This document shows, in pieces, positions 14,392 to 21,258 of a DNA stretch of 24,451 bases; the first letter of the stretch is position 1, and each line of letters starts with the position of its first letter. The notes beneath the pieces were generated by a model. That model was given only the letters and a program-made list of their open reading frames with translations, was not told the origin of the DNA and made no database searches. The DNA comes from Rubrobacter sp. (GTDB lineage Bacteria; Actinomycetota; Rubrobacteria; Rubrobacterales; Rubrobacteraceae): positions 1-24,451 of the forward strand of contig JADDPV010000051.1 of the NCBI GenBank assembly GCA_016781705.1. Reading direction: 5' to 3'. The position numbers and the translations under genes are program-made.

Positions 14392-14796
14392 TCAAGAGGT
14401 CTTGACCCCGTACACGGAGGCGATGGCGTCGCGCAGCGGCAGGCCCTCGCGCAAGCCCGCGGCCTTCGCGGTCTCGTTTAGGTGCGAGACGATGCCGTTC
14501 TCCCAGTGGTCCTTTGCGTCTCCGATCTTCGCCGAGTCGTTGTCCACGGTGCCGGCCGCGACGCCGAGCTTCTCCAACATGTCCAGCGCGGCGATGCCGG
14601 CGTTCTCCTTGCCGACGCCGGCATCGTTAAAGAAGACCGCGCCGAGACGGTGCTCGCAGGCGAACCCGCCGGAGCTAACGCCCCCGTGCGAGGCGGATAC
14701 GACGATCTGGTCCGTGTCCCCCTCGTCCACGTGGGTAATGGAATCCATCAGTATCACCTTGCGTCCGTCGACCTCCGCTACCACTTCCCTGGCCAC
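14392..14796 (-). CDS. Small conserved protein of unknown function (SASHGG motif)
   Basis: A 134-residue protein with a strong AAGGAGG site six bases before its GTG start. It shows IVVSASHGGVSSGGFA (31-46) and AVFFNDAGVGKENAGIAAL (53-71), patterns I associate with small conserved hypothetical proteins of sugar-acid operons, but no function comes to mind. It also has SAKIGDAKDHWENGIVSHLN (88-107). There is no signal peptide or membrane segment. It lies between the zinc dehydrogenase and the RuBisCO-like gene, with gaps of 61 and 37 bases, so it is clearly part of the operon. A missing lactonase or isomerase step could be assigned to it, but the sequence gives no proof. Confidence 0.7.
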   Translation of the reverse strand: MAREVVAEVDGRKVILMDSITHVDEGDTDQIVVSASHGGVSSGGFACEHRLGAVFFNDAGVGKENAGIAALDMLEKLGVAAGTVDNDSAKIGDAKDHWENGIVSHLNETAKAAGLREGLPLRDAIASVYGVKTS

Positions 14797-14857
14797 AAGA
14801 GCCCTCCTTCTCGTAAGGTTTGGACGATGCGACCGCCGTCGCCACGCCCTCGGCAGT

Positions 14858-15901
14858 TCAAGAGCTCTCGCGCCCCTGGCCCTTGTCCAACTCGATCATC
14901 ACCTTGATATGATCCAGGCCTCCCTCGATCCGGCCGAAGATCGCCGGCGCCTCTTCGAGGCCGATACGCTCGGTTATGAAGGGCTCGAGATCTATCTCCC
15001 CGTCGTTGACCAGCTTCGCCACGTCCCCGAAGTCGCCGGAGGTATACGTGAGACACCCCTGCGCCGTTATCTCGCGGGTGACCAGCAGGTTGGCGTCGAA
15101 CGGGATCTCCCCCGGGTACAGAGCGATCGCCACCACGACCCCCCGCGGCTTGCACAGCTTCACCGCCTCGGTCATGCTGCCGCGCGACCCGGACGTAACC
15201 ACCACGGCGTCGAACCCCGCCCCGTCGGTGAGTTTCAGACCCTCCTCGATGGTGTCCATCTCGGCAGCGTTTACGGGCTTGCACGGTCCCAGCGAGGAGA
15301 CGAAGTCCAGGTTGTAGTCCTTGATGTCCGTGACCATCAGTTCGGAGACCCCAGCCCACTGGCAGAGGCGTGCCACTAAGCTGCCGATGGCGCCGGCCCC
15401 GAGGACCGCCGCCTTGCTCCCCTCGCCGATCTGCGCGGTGCGGAAGGCCCGGTAGGCCACGGCGAGCGGCTCCAGCATCGCCCCTTCTTCGTAACTCACC
15501 CCGTCGTCCAGCTTGTGGAGCACCCCCTCGGGCGCGGCGATGCGTTCGCTGAAGGTGCCGGCCCAGCCGACCCCAGGTACCCGTTTATTCCTGCACAGGT
15601 TCACCAGCCCCCGCGCGCAGAACTCGCACTCCCCGCAGTAGATGTGGGGCTCGACCGCGACGCGGTCGCCGACCTTCACCCTCTCGACGGCGTCACCGAC
15701 CCGTATCACCGTACCGGCGACCTCGTGGCCCAGCACCACCGGCGGCTTGCGGAAAGGATGGTGGCCGAGGTAGGTATGGACGTCCGACCCGCACACCCCG
15801 CTGGCGTGCACCCCGATCAGGGCATCGTGTTCGCCTGGGGTGGGCTCGTCTACCTCTTCGACTACGAGGCGTTTCGCCGCTTCGAGAACGGCTGCTTTCA
15901 A
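14858..15901 (-). CDS. Zinc-dependent medium-chain alcohol/polyol dehydrogenase
   Basis: A 347-residue MDR-family dehydrogenase. The catalytic zinc set is Cys37 (GVCGSDVH), His59 and Glu60 (LGHEVAG); the structural zinc set is Cys89, Cys92, Cys95 and Cys103 (CGECEFCARGLVNLC); a Rossmann VLGAGAIGSLVA follows near residue 165. This is the sorbitol/threonine dehydrogenase type, which oxidises secondary alcohols of polyols or sugar acids with NAD(P). I chose the TTG at 15901, because GGAGG lies eight bases before it and the product then begins MKAAVLE, the usual family start; an ATG at 15916 would contain that ribosome site. In the operon it probably oxidises an early intermediate; the substrate cannot be read from the sequence. 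Confidence 0.88.
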   Translation of the reverse strand: MKAAVLEAAKRLVVEEVDEPTPGEHDALIGVHASGVCGSDVHTYLGHHPFRKPPVVLGHEVAGTVIRVGDAVERVKVGDRVAVEPHIYCGECEFCARGLVNLCRNKRVPGVGWAGTFSERIAAPEGVLHKLDDGVSYEEGAMLEPLAVAYRAFRTAQIGEGSKAAVLGAGAIGSLVARLCQWAGVSELMVTDIKDYNLDFVSSLGPCKPVNAAEMDTIEEGLKLTDGAGFDAVVVTSGSRGSMTEAVKLCKPRGVVVAIALYPGEIPFDANLLVTREITAQGCLTYTSGDFGDVAKLVNDGEIDLEPFITERIGLEEAPAIFGRIEGGLDHIKVMIELDKGQGRESS

Positions 15902-16046
15902 GGGAAAAACCTCCATGGGATAGGTTGCACGATACGACCCTTGTGGCCGGAACCCGCGCCCGGTGCTCGAAGGCGCCGGGCGCGGTCCGTTCGGCCGATC
16001 GTGGCGCTTGGGGCGCGCCACGACTCTTCGCGTGCCGTCTAGCGGC

Positions 16047-17639
16047 TCAACCGGCGTCGCGGACGCTGTGGGTCCGGGTGATCTCGTCCACGCCCAGGCC
16101 AGAACGGATGAGCTCGGCGCACTTCTCACCGATCATGACGGTCGGCGCGTTGGTGTTGCCCGAGGTGATCGACGGCATGATCGAGGCGTCCGCGACGCGC
16201 AGCCCCTCCACGCCGTAGACCCTGAGGTCCGGGTCCACCACGGCCATGTTGTCGATGCCCATCTTGCAGGTGCCGCTCGGGTGGTAGATGGTGCTGGCCG
16301 CGCGGCGGACGAAGTCGCGCAGCTCGGTGTCGGTCTTGCGCTCCGGTCCGGGCAAGACCTCCCGCTTCCTCCACTCCTTGAGGGCGTTGGCCTCGCCTAT
16401 CTCGCGCGACATCCGAATGCCCCTGACGTGTGCCGCAAGGTCCGCCTCTTCCTTGAGGTAGTTGAAGTTGATCAGCGGGACATCGTCGGGGTTAGCCGAG
16501 CGCAGCGTGAGCTCGCCGCGGCTCAAAACGCGGTTCGGGCCCGGCGTCACCGTGTAGCCGTTGCCTTCCTCCGGCGCCGTGAAACCCTCGGGGGCGAAGG
16601 GTATGTGGATAAACTGGATCTGCATGCCGGGGCACAGCCCGATCCCGCGCTCGTCGTCGGGCCAGAACAGCGTGGTCTCCGAGTGGTTCGCCCACGTCGC
16701 GAGCGGAACGTCTTTCTTGGACTCGTACACGACGCCCGTCAGCAGGTGGTCCATCAGGTTCTGCCCGACGCCCGGCGAGTCCACCTTGACGTCTATGCCG
16801 AGTTGCCTGAGGTGGTCCGCCGGCCCGATGCCCGAGAGCATCAGGAGCCGCGGCGAGTCGATGGCCCCGCAGCTGACGATGACCTCCTCCGTCGCTTCGG
16901 CGCGCTGGAGCCCGCCGTTTCGCCCGTCGGTCTGCGCGTACTCGACCCCCATGCAGCGCCCGTTCTCGATAAGCAACCGGCGCGCCTGAGCATGGGTCAT
17001 TATCGTAAGGTTCGAGGGCGCGTTCCTGAGGTACATGAAGGTGCCGGCGCGCGTGTCGTCCTCGTTGATGGATACGCTGTTGTACCCGGCGCCCTGCATG
17101 TCGGCCCCGTTGAAGTCCTCGGTGGACGGGTAGCCGACCTCGATCGCGGCCTCCAGCATCGCCACGGAGACCGGGTTGGAGTTGTCCTCACGGAAACGAC
17201 GGACGGAGATCGGCCCGCCCGCGCCGTGAAACTCGTTCTCCCCGTACTCGTAATTCTCGCACCGGCGGAACGAGGGCAGCACGCCGCGGTAGTCCCAGCC
17301 GTAGTTGCCCCAGTAGGCCCAGTTGTCGAAGTCGCTGCTGTGGCCGCGCACCCACACCAGCGCGTTTATGGAACTGGTACCCCCCAACACCCTACCGCGC
17401 GGCACCACGCCGACGCGCCCGGCGGCGTGCTCCTGCGGCGTGCTCTTGTACTGCCAGTCGACCTCGGTGCCCTGCAACTTGTACGGCCAAGCCCCCGGGT
17501 CCGCGATGTCCGGATGGTCCGTGTCCTTGCCGCCCGCCTCCAGCAAAAGGACCTGTATGTCTGGGTTCTCGGCGAGCCTGGCGGCCACCACGGCGCCGGC
17601 GGAACCGGCACCAATAACGATGTAGTCGTACTGTGCCAC
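16047..17639 (-). CDS. GMC oxidoreductase (FAD alcohol dehydrogenase/oxidase, choline-dehydrogenase-like)
   Basis: A 530-residue FAD enzyme of the glucose-methanol-choline family. Visible are YIVIGAGSAGAVVAARL (FAD, 6-22), GRVLGGTSSINALVWVRG (signature 1), GAIDSPRLLMLSGIGP (signature 2), catalytic His453 (IYHPSGTCKMG) and Asn497 (SGNTNAPTVMIGEK). It oxidises a primary alcohol to an aldehyde; choline, polyethylene glycol and polyol substrates occur in the family. The GTG at 17639 has GGAGG ten bases upstream and gives the standard family start; a longer frame to 17744 adds residues without motif. It lies between the channel gene and the zinc dehydrogenase, so oxidation of a neutral polyol that enters by the channel is a fair inference. 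No betaine genes are nearby, which argues against choline. Confidence 0.9.
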   Translation of the reverse strand: MAQYDYIVIGAGSAGAVVAARLAENPDIQVLLLEAGGKDTDHPDIADPGAWPYKLQGTEVDWQYKSTPQEHAAGRVGVVPRGRVLGGTSSINALVWVRGHSSDFDNWAYWGNYGWDYRGVLPSFRRCENYEYGENEFHGAGGPISVRRFREDNSNPVSVAMLEAAIEVGYPSTEDFNGADMQGAGYNSVSINEDDTRAGTFMYLRNAPSNLTIMTHAQARRLLIENGRCMGVEYAQTDGRNGGLQRAEATEEVIVSCGAIDSPRLLMLSGIGPADHLRQLGIDVKVDSPGVGQNLMDHLLTGVVYESKKDVPLATWANHSETTLFWPDDERGIGLCPGMQIQFIHIPFAPEGFTAPEEGNGYTVTPGPNRVLSRGELTLRSANPDDVPLINFNYLKEEADLAAHVRGIRMSREIGEANALKEWRKREVLPGPERKTDTELRDFVRRAASTIYHPSGTCKMGIDNMAVVDPDLRVYGVEGLRVADASIMPSITSGNTNAPTVMIGEKCAELIRSGLGVDEITRTHSVRDAG

Positions 17640-17764
17640 GATGGCTGATCCTCCTCGTTCGTCCGTTTCGAAATCAGTCGATGCTCGACTTGCCTGTTTG
17701 CGAACCGCGTCGCCTTGTGGTCCTCCTTTCGCCCACGGGGCCACTCATGCCCCTGACTGCCTCG
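17640..17764. other. Gap with a hairpin between channel and GMC genes
   Basis: GGGGC and GCCCC (17737-17753) form a perfect 5-base stem with a 7-base loop. It follows the channel gene by 12 bases. On the minus strand it could lower expression of the downstream enzymes relative to the channel or protect the channel message. An AAAGGAGG (about 17723-17730) has no start codon at a useful distance. Confidence 0.35.
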
Positions 17765-18730
17765 TTAATCCCATCGCCCTCGATCCGTTCCCCTATCCGC
17801 AGCGATGTCGGCCGTGCCGCCGGCTGCCCCGGCAGACGTGGGCGCCCCGCCGGGCGTCGGGGACCCGAGCTCCGCAGCCTCGGTTCCGGCGGCCAAGGGG
17901 TCCACGGGTCGGTCAATTAAGAAACTACCGAGCAGGAACTGCCATACGGCACCGCCGACGATCGCACCGAGTATCGGTCCGACCGTCCAGACCCACCAGG
18001 GCGCAGATACGGTGCTGCCGAAGGCGACCCCGCCCCAGCCCAGGAAGGAGATGGCGATGCGCGGGCCTAGGTCGCGTGCGGGGTTGATGCCGGACATCGT
18101 CAACGGGGCCTCCACCGCGACGATAAAGCCGACCACGAGCCCGAGGATGAGGGCGAAAACCGGCAGGCTCGGCGCGAACGTGTTCCGTTCATCTACCACC
18201 GCGAACACCACGAGGGCCAGCACCATGGTGGCGAAAGCCTCGGCGAGCAGCGCGGTGCCCGTCGTAACGACGTTCGGTCCCCACCCGAGGGCACCGGCGA
18301 TAGCCGGGTTCGGCGCGAAGCAGGCGAAGATCATAGCGGTGATCTCGCTCCCGGGCTCGCCCCGGACGATGCCGTTGGTGCGCTCGAATGCCGTGATGGG
18401 TCCTCTGTAAAGGAAGTAGAGGACAAAAGACCCGACGATCCCGCCAGAAATCTGGGCGGCGATGTACACCGGGACCTCGCGCCAAGGAAACTTTCTGTAC
18501 AACGCGAGCGCGATCGTGATGGCCGGGTTGATGTGGGCCCCGCTGACCACGCCGACGACCAAGATGATCGTCATGATCGCCAACCCAAACGCTATGCTCA
18601 GATCGAACAGCCCATACAGCGTTGCGGCGCCGGTCGTGATCGCGGTTGCAACCACCATCAACCCGATTGAGGTGAATAGAAACAAACCGATAAACTCGCC
18701 TACCGCACGTTTCCACAAAGGGACTTCCAC
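17765..18730 (-). CDS. Aquaglyceroporin (MIP family, GlpF-like)
   Basis: A 321-residue inner-membrane channel with six predicted membrane helices and both NPA half-helices: SGAHINPAITIA (NPA 68-70) and SGINPARDLGPR (NPA 216-218). The Asp after the second NPAR is a mark of the glycerol-conducting type rather than a strict water channel. The C-terminal tail (about 275-321) is rich in Gly, Ala, Pro and Thr and longer than usual. GGGAGG lies six bases before the GTG start. It is the first gene of the minus-strand operon and is expected to let a small neutral polyol diffuse into the cell. No ABC or other active transporter is seen in the window. Confidence 0.9.
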   Translation of the reverse strand: MEVPLWKRAVGEFIGLFLFTSIGLMVVATAITTGAATLYGLFDLSIAFGLAIMTIILVVGVVSGAHINPAITIALALYRKFPWREVPVYIAAQISGGIVGSFVLYFLYRGPITAFERTNGIVRGEPGSEITAMIFACFAPNPAIAGALGWGPNVVTTGTALLAEAFATMVLALVVFAVVDERNTFAPSLPVFALILGLVVGFIVAVEAPLTMSGINPARDLGPRIAISFLGWGGVAFGSTVSAPWWVWTVGPILGAIVGGAVWQFLLGSFLIDRPVDPLAAGTEAAELGSPTPGGAPTSAGAAGGTADIAADRGTDRGRWD

Positions 18731-19032
18731 TTAGAACCTCCCCATTTGGTCCTAGTTGTCCATGCCACCGCACACCGGAGAAAACGTTTGCCCCGTGGAT
18801 GAACGCCGCGTTGCGAGAATCTGTCCTCGCCACTAACCGTCGGAACCTCCGAATCGGCTGTATATGCAAGTACCAACAACGTACGAGGTATGGTCAAGCT
18901 CCGCTTTATGCCGTTGGCATTCATCGAGGGGCGAACTACGCCGGGCTACGGTTGCTTTCTTTCGGCTTCCTCACCCTGCCGAAAACTCAAAGATCGGCCA
19001 TGTTTTCCTCCTCCACACTCTCCCCTTTCGGC

Positions 19033-19048
19033 AAATGTCCGTACATTT
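19033..19048. promoter_or_regulatory. Operator candidate 1 (AAATGTCCGTACATTT)
   Basis: Perfect 6-base arms (AAATGT/ACATTT) around CCGT. It matches a second site 35 bases away at 14 of 16 positions and a third before the aldolase operon at 12 of 16. GntR/HutC regulators bind short palindromes of this kind, and the only regulator gene here starts about 300 bases away, so this is its likely binding site. Confidence 0.65.
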
Positions 19049-19063
19049 CCACCTAGACAGGAA

Positions 19064-19092
19064 GGGTAAATGACCGTGCATTTCGTTGTCAA
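19064..19092 (-). promoter_or_regulatory. Candidate promoter of the channel-apionate operon
   Basis: A perfect TTGACA lies at 19092-19087 on the minus strand. At a 17-base spacing the -10 would be TTACCC (19069-19064), a poor match, as expected for a promoter that needs help or is simply weak. Overlap with operator 2 supports a real control site. Confidence 0.4.
19068..19083. promoter_or_regulatory. Operator candidate 2 (AAATGACCGTGCATTT)
   Basis: Second copy of the palindrome (5-base arms AAATG/CATTT). It begins three bases downstream of a minus-strand TTGACA (19092-19087), so a bound protein would cover the spacer and -10 area of a promoter for the channel operon. The 35-base centre spacing to site 1 is a little over three helical turns. 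Confidence 0.65.
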
Positions 19093-19355
19093 TAGCGTTT
19101 TTCCGCGATTCCGGAAGAATTTTTCGTTTCGTGCGGCTTCGATGCGCCCGGTCTTCGCCGCGAACCGGCGCTTCTGGGCGAAGCCGGCCTTGGCGAAGGG
19201 CCTTTAGAAATGCCGGATGAGGCACTACTTGCCCCCGTTGCGGCAGGTCGGTGGCGAACGGCGAATTTTGGCCATCAGCGTGGTATTTTTTGTAGGATCA
19301 TGATGGTATTTCCTGAAGGTAGAGAGCTTGTTGCGTCAGGTCGAGGTGGGAAAAT

Positions 19356-20108
19356 TTGAGTAGGGCTCGACAGCGAGGGCGCGAGCAGCAGCCGGCCTAT
19401 AGGAGGCTTTCGGAGGCCCTGCGCGCGGCTATATACGAAGGACAGTTCGAGGACGGCAGGCCCATGCCGACGGAAGCGCAGCTGGGCGCGGAACACGGCG
19501 TGAGCAGGCACACGGTAAGCCAGGCGTTCCGGGATCTGGTCGCGGACGGGCTGGTTTATCGTGTACCTGGACGAGGCACCTTCGTCACCCGGCTCTCCAA
19601 ACGCGGCAAGTACCTGCGCTCGGTCGGCACCCTCGAAGAGATGATGACGTGGACCGGCACGGAGATGAAGGTGCTGGACCCCGTAATGATCGGCGAAGAT
19701 TCGGAGGCGGCTTCTCGCCTTGGGCTGCCGACCACGGAAGTTGCGGAGCTCACAGTGTTGCGGTCCTACGAGGGTAGCCCGCTCTTCGTGAGCCACATAC
19801 GCCTCCCTCCCGAGATCGGGAGGCGCATGCGGACGGATGGCTTGCCCCTCGACGGCCCGGGTACCGTTATCGGCGCGGTCGAGCGCTACATCTCGCGGCC
19901 CATCGCCGGGGTGAGCTTGGATATCGGGGCGGTACTTGCGCCCGAGAGCGTCGCGGCGCTGATGGGCTGCGAGCCCGGCGAGCCGATCCTGTGCGTTGAG
20001 CGCCTCTTCTACGATTCCGACGAAACACCGATGGAGTACGCCGTCTCCCATTACAACCCGAGGCAGAACTCCTACCGCATGGAGATGCGGCACGGATCGA
20101 AGCCCTGA
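19356..20108 (+). CDS. GntR-family regulator, HutC/UTRA type
   Basis: A 250-residue transcription factor. The winged-helix DNA-binding domain covers about 12-80 (PAYRRLSEALRAAIYEGQF, then PTEAQLGAEHGVSRHTVSQAFRDLVADGLV and the wing YRVPGRGTFV). The UTRA ligand-binding domain fills about 90-240 (ELTVLRSYEGSPLFVSHIRLP, then EPILCVERLFYDSDETPMEYAVSHYNP). Such proteins mostly repress catabolic operons until a sugar or acid ligand binds. The start used is the TTG at 19356, after a modest GGTGGG site. It lies between the two catabolic operons, and three copies of a palindrome occur before both, so it probably controls both arms. The ligand is unknown. Confidence 0.88.
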   Translation: MSRARQRGREQQPAYRRLSEALRAAIYEGQFEDGRPMPTEAQLGAEHGVSRHTVSQAFRDLVADGLVYRVPGRGTFVTRLSKRGKYLRSVGTLEEMMTWTGTEMKVLDPVMIGEDSEAASRLGLPTTEVAELTVLRSYEGSPLFVSHIRLPPEIGRRMRTDGLPLDGPGTVIGAVERYISRPIAGVSLDIGAVLAPESVAALMGCEPGEPILCVERLFYDSDETPMEYAVSHYNPRQNSYRMEMRHGSKP

Positions 20109-20487
20109 TCGCGGGCCCTTCGCCGGGCGTTTCACGTTCTCCTTCGGCACACATCCCGAGCCTTTCGTAGGGGGTGCCCATGGGTAGCGGCGTTGACAGA
20201 TGCGATTTGCCCGTACATTATTGATCCGGTATACGAGGGTACGTCGCTCTCATCGTGCCTGAGGCGAGACGTCTCCCGATCGAGGCAAAGGAGGTCGAGG
20301 GGCGGACGACCGCGAAGGAGGGGCGGCGGGAGCGCTTCTGTGAAGATCGACATTCCCTGAGCCGGACGGCCCCGAGACCGGCAAAGTCCGGCGACAAGGA
20401 CCCGTAGACAGGCATCCGCGGCGAGGTCTTCGGGGCTCCTCCTCGTCGCGCAACGCAGGCTTTTTGGCTACCGAAGGAGGTTCGGCA
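20109..20487. other. Gap with promoter and long leader before the aldolase operon
   Basis: The first 80 bases carry no strong terminator for the regulator gene, although GGGCCCTTCGCCGGGC-like pairing near 20117 is possible. A good promoter lies at 20193-20221. From there to the GTG at 20488 the leader is about 260 bases; it can form several GC-rich hairpins, but I recognise no known riboswitch and no leader peptide with a good ribosome site. Confidence 0.5.
20193..20221 (+). promoter_or_regulatory. Promoter of the aldolase/ThDP-enzyme operon with internal operator
   Basis: TTGACA (20193-20198) and CATTAT (20216-20221) are 17 bases apart, the best sigma-70-type pair in the window. The spacer contains ATTTGCCCGTACATTA (20205-20220), which matches operator 1 at 12 of 16 positions with its right half intact (CCGTACATT). 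A regulator bound here would block RNA polymerase. Confidence 0.65.
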
Positions 20488-21258
20488 GTGGCGAGTGTCA
20501 ATCGGATAAAGGAGGCGTGGGCTTCGGCTCGTCCGGCCTTCGGGCTGTGGTCCGCTATTCCCGACTCGTTCGCCGTCGAGATGGTCTCCGGCCTGGACCT
20601 CGACTACGTTTGCGTGGACCAGCAGCACGGGGTCGTCGACTACGCCTCCATGGTCTCCATGCTCCGGACGATCAAGTCTGCCGGCGCCGCCCCCCTCGTG
20701 CGCGTGGCGCAGAACGAGCCCTGGCTGTTAATGAGGGCGCTCGACGCCGGAGCGCTGGGCGTTATCGTCCCCATGGTGAACAGCGCCGCCGAAGCGGCAC
20801 GGGCCGTGGCCGCCTGCCGCTTCCCGCCCGCAGGCACGCGTTCCTACGGCCCGATCCGGGCCTCAAGCGTCATCGGCTCGAAGGACCCGGACGCCTTGGC
20901 CAACGAGGTCTTATGCATCGCGCAGATCGAGACGCGGGAAGGCGTCGAGAACGTGGAGGAGATCGCCGCCACCCCGGGCCTCGACGGCATCTACATAGGC
21001 CCGGCGGACCTTGCCCTGGCCCTGGGACTTCCGCTCGACCTCGGCGACGGGGAGGCCGAGCACGCCAGGGCCGTAGAGCGCGTACGCGAGGCCTGCCGCA
21101 AAAACGACGTCGCCGTGGGCCTGCACGGCACCTCGGGGGAAGCGGCCAAAGGGTACGCCGAGCAGGGGTATTCCATGGTGAACGTCGGAGTAGACTACCT
21201 CTTGTTGGCCGCCGCCGTTCGCCAAGAGGTGCAGAAGGCCCGCAAGGGAGGGACCTGA
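20488..21258 (+). CDS. HpcH/HpaI family class II aldolase
   Basis: A 256-residue metal-dependent aldolase. Visible are VDQQHGVVD (His47), PLVRV (Arg72), AQIETREGV (metal ligand Glu148) and YIGPADLALALG (metal ligand Asp174), the complete catalytic set of the HpcH/HpaI (2-keto-3-deoxy-acid, 4-hydroxy-2-oxovalerate) family. These enzymes split a 2-keto-4-hydroxy acid into pyruvate, or a related keto acid, and an aldehyde. The GTG at 20488 has AAGGAGG seven bases upstream. The stop overlaps the next start (TGATG), so the ThDP enzyme is coupled to it. It may handle a side branch of the sugar-acid pathway or join an aldehyde such as glycolaldehyde; the substrate is not known. Confidence 0.87.
   Translation: MASVNRIKEAWASARPAFGLWSAIPDSFAVEMVSGLDLDYVCVDQQHGVVDYASMVSMLRTIKSAGAAPLVRVAQNEPWLLMRALDAGALGVIVPMVNSAAEAARAVAACRFPPAGTRSYGPIRASSVIGSKDPDALANEVLCIAQIETREGVENVEEIAATPGLDGIYIGPADLALALGLPLDLGDGEAEHARAVERVREACRKNDVAVGLHGTSGEAAKGYAEQGYSMVNVGVDYLLLAAAVRQEVQKARKGGT

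Larger units (their letters stand above)
18731..19355. other. Divergent control region between channel operon and GntR gene
   Basis: This 625-base stretch has no supportable gene. Its middle (about 19030-19130) is AT-richer and holds two copies of a 16-base palindrome (19033-19048 and 19068-19083) plus TTGACA on the minus strand (19092-19087). A transcript from there would have an untranslated leader of about 300 bases before the channel gene. A promoter for the regulator should lie between 19100 and 19355; I could not fix one. Confidence 0.55.

Noticed and set aside
16047..17639. Choline dehydrogenase (BetA) for betaine synthesis
   Set aside because: No betaine aldehyde dehydrogenase, BetI or choline transporter nearby; the family has many other alcohol substrates.
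20517..21257. N-terminal extension of the AceE-like enzyme into the aldolase region
   Set aside because: The extension overlaps the aldolase completely, is Arg-rich and motif-free, and the ATG at 21258 has a good ribosome site and coupled start.
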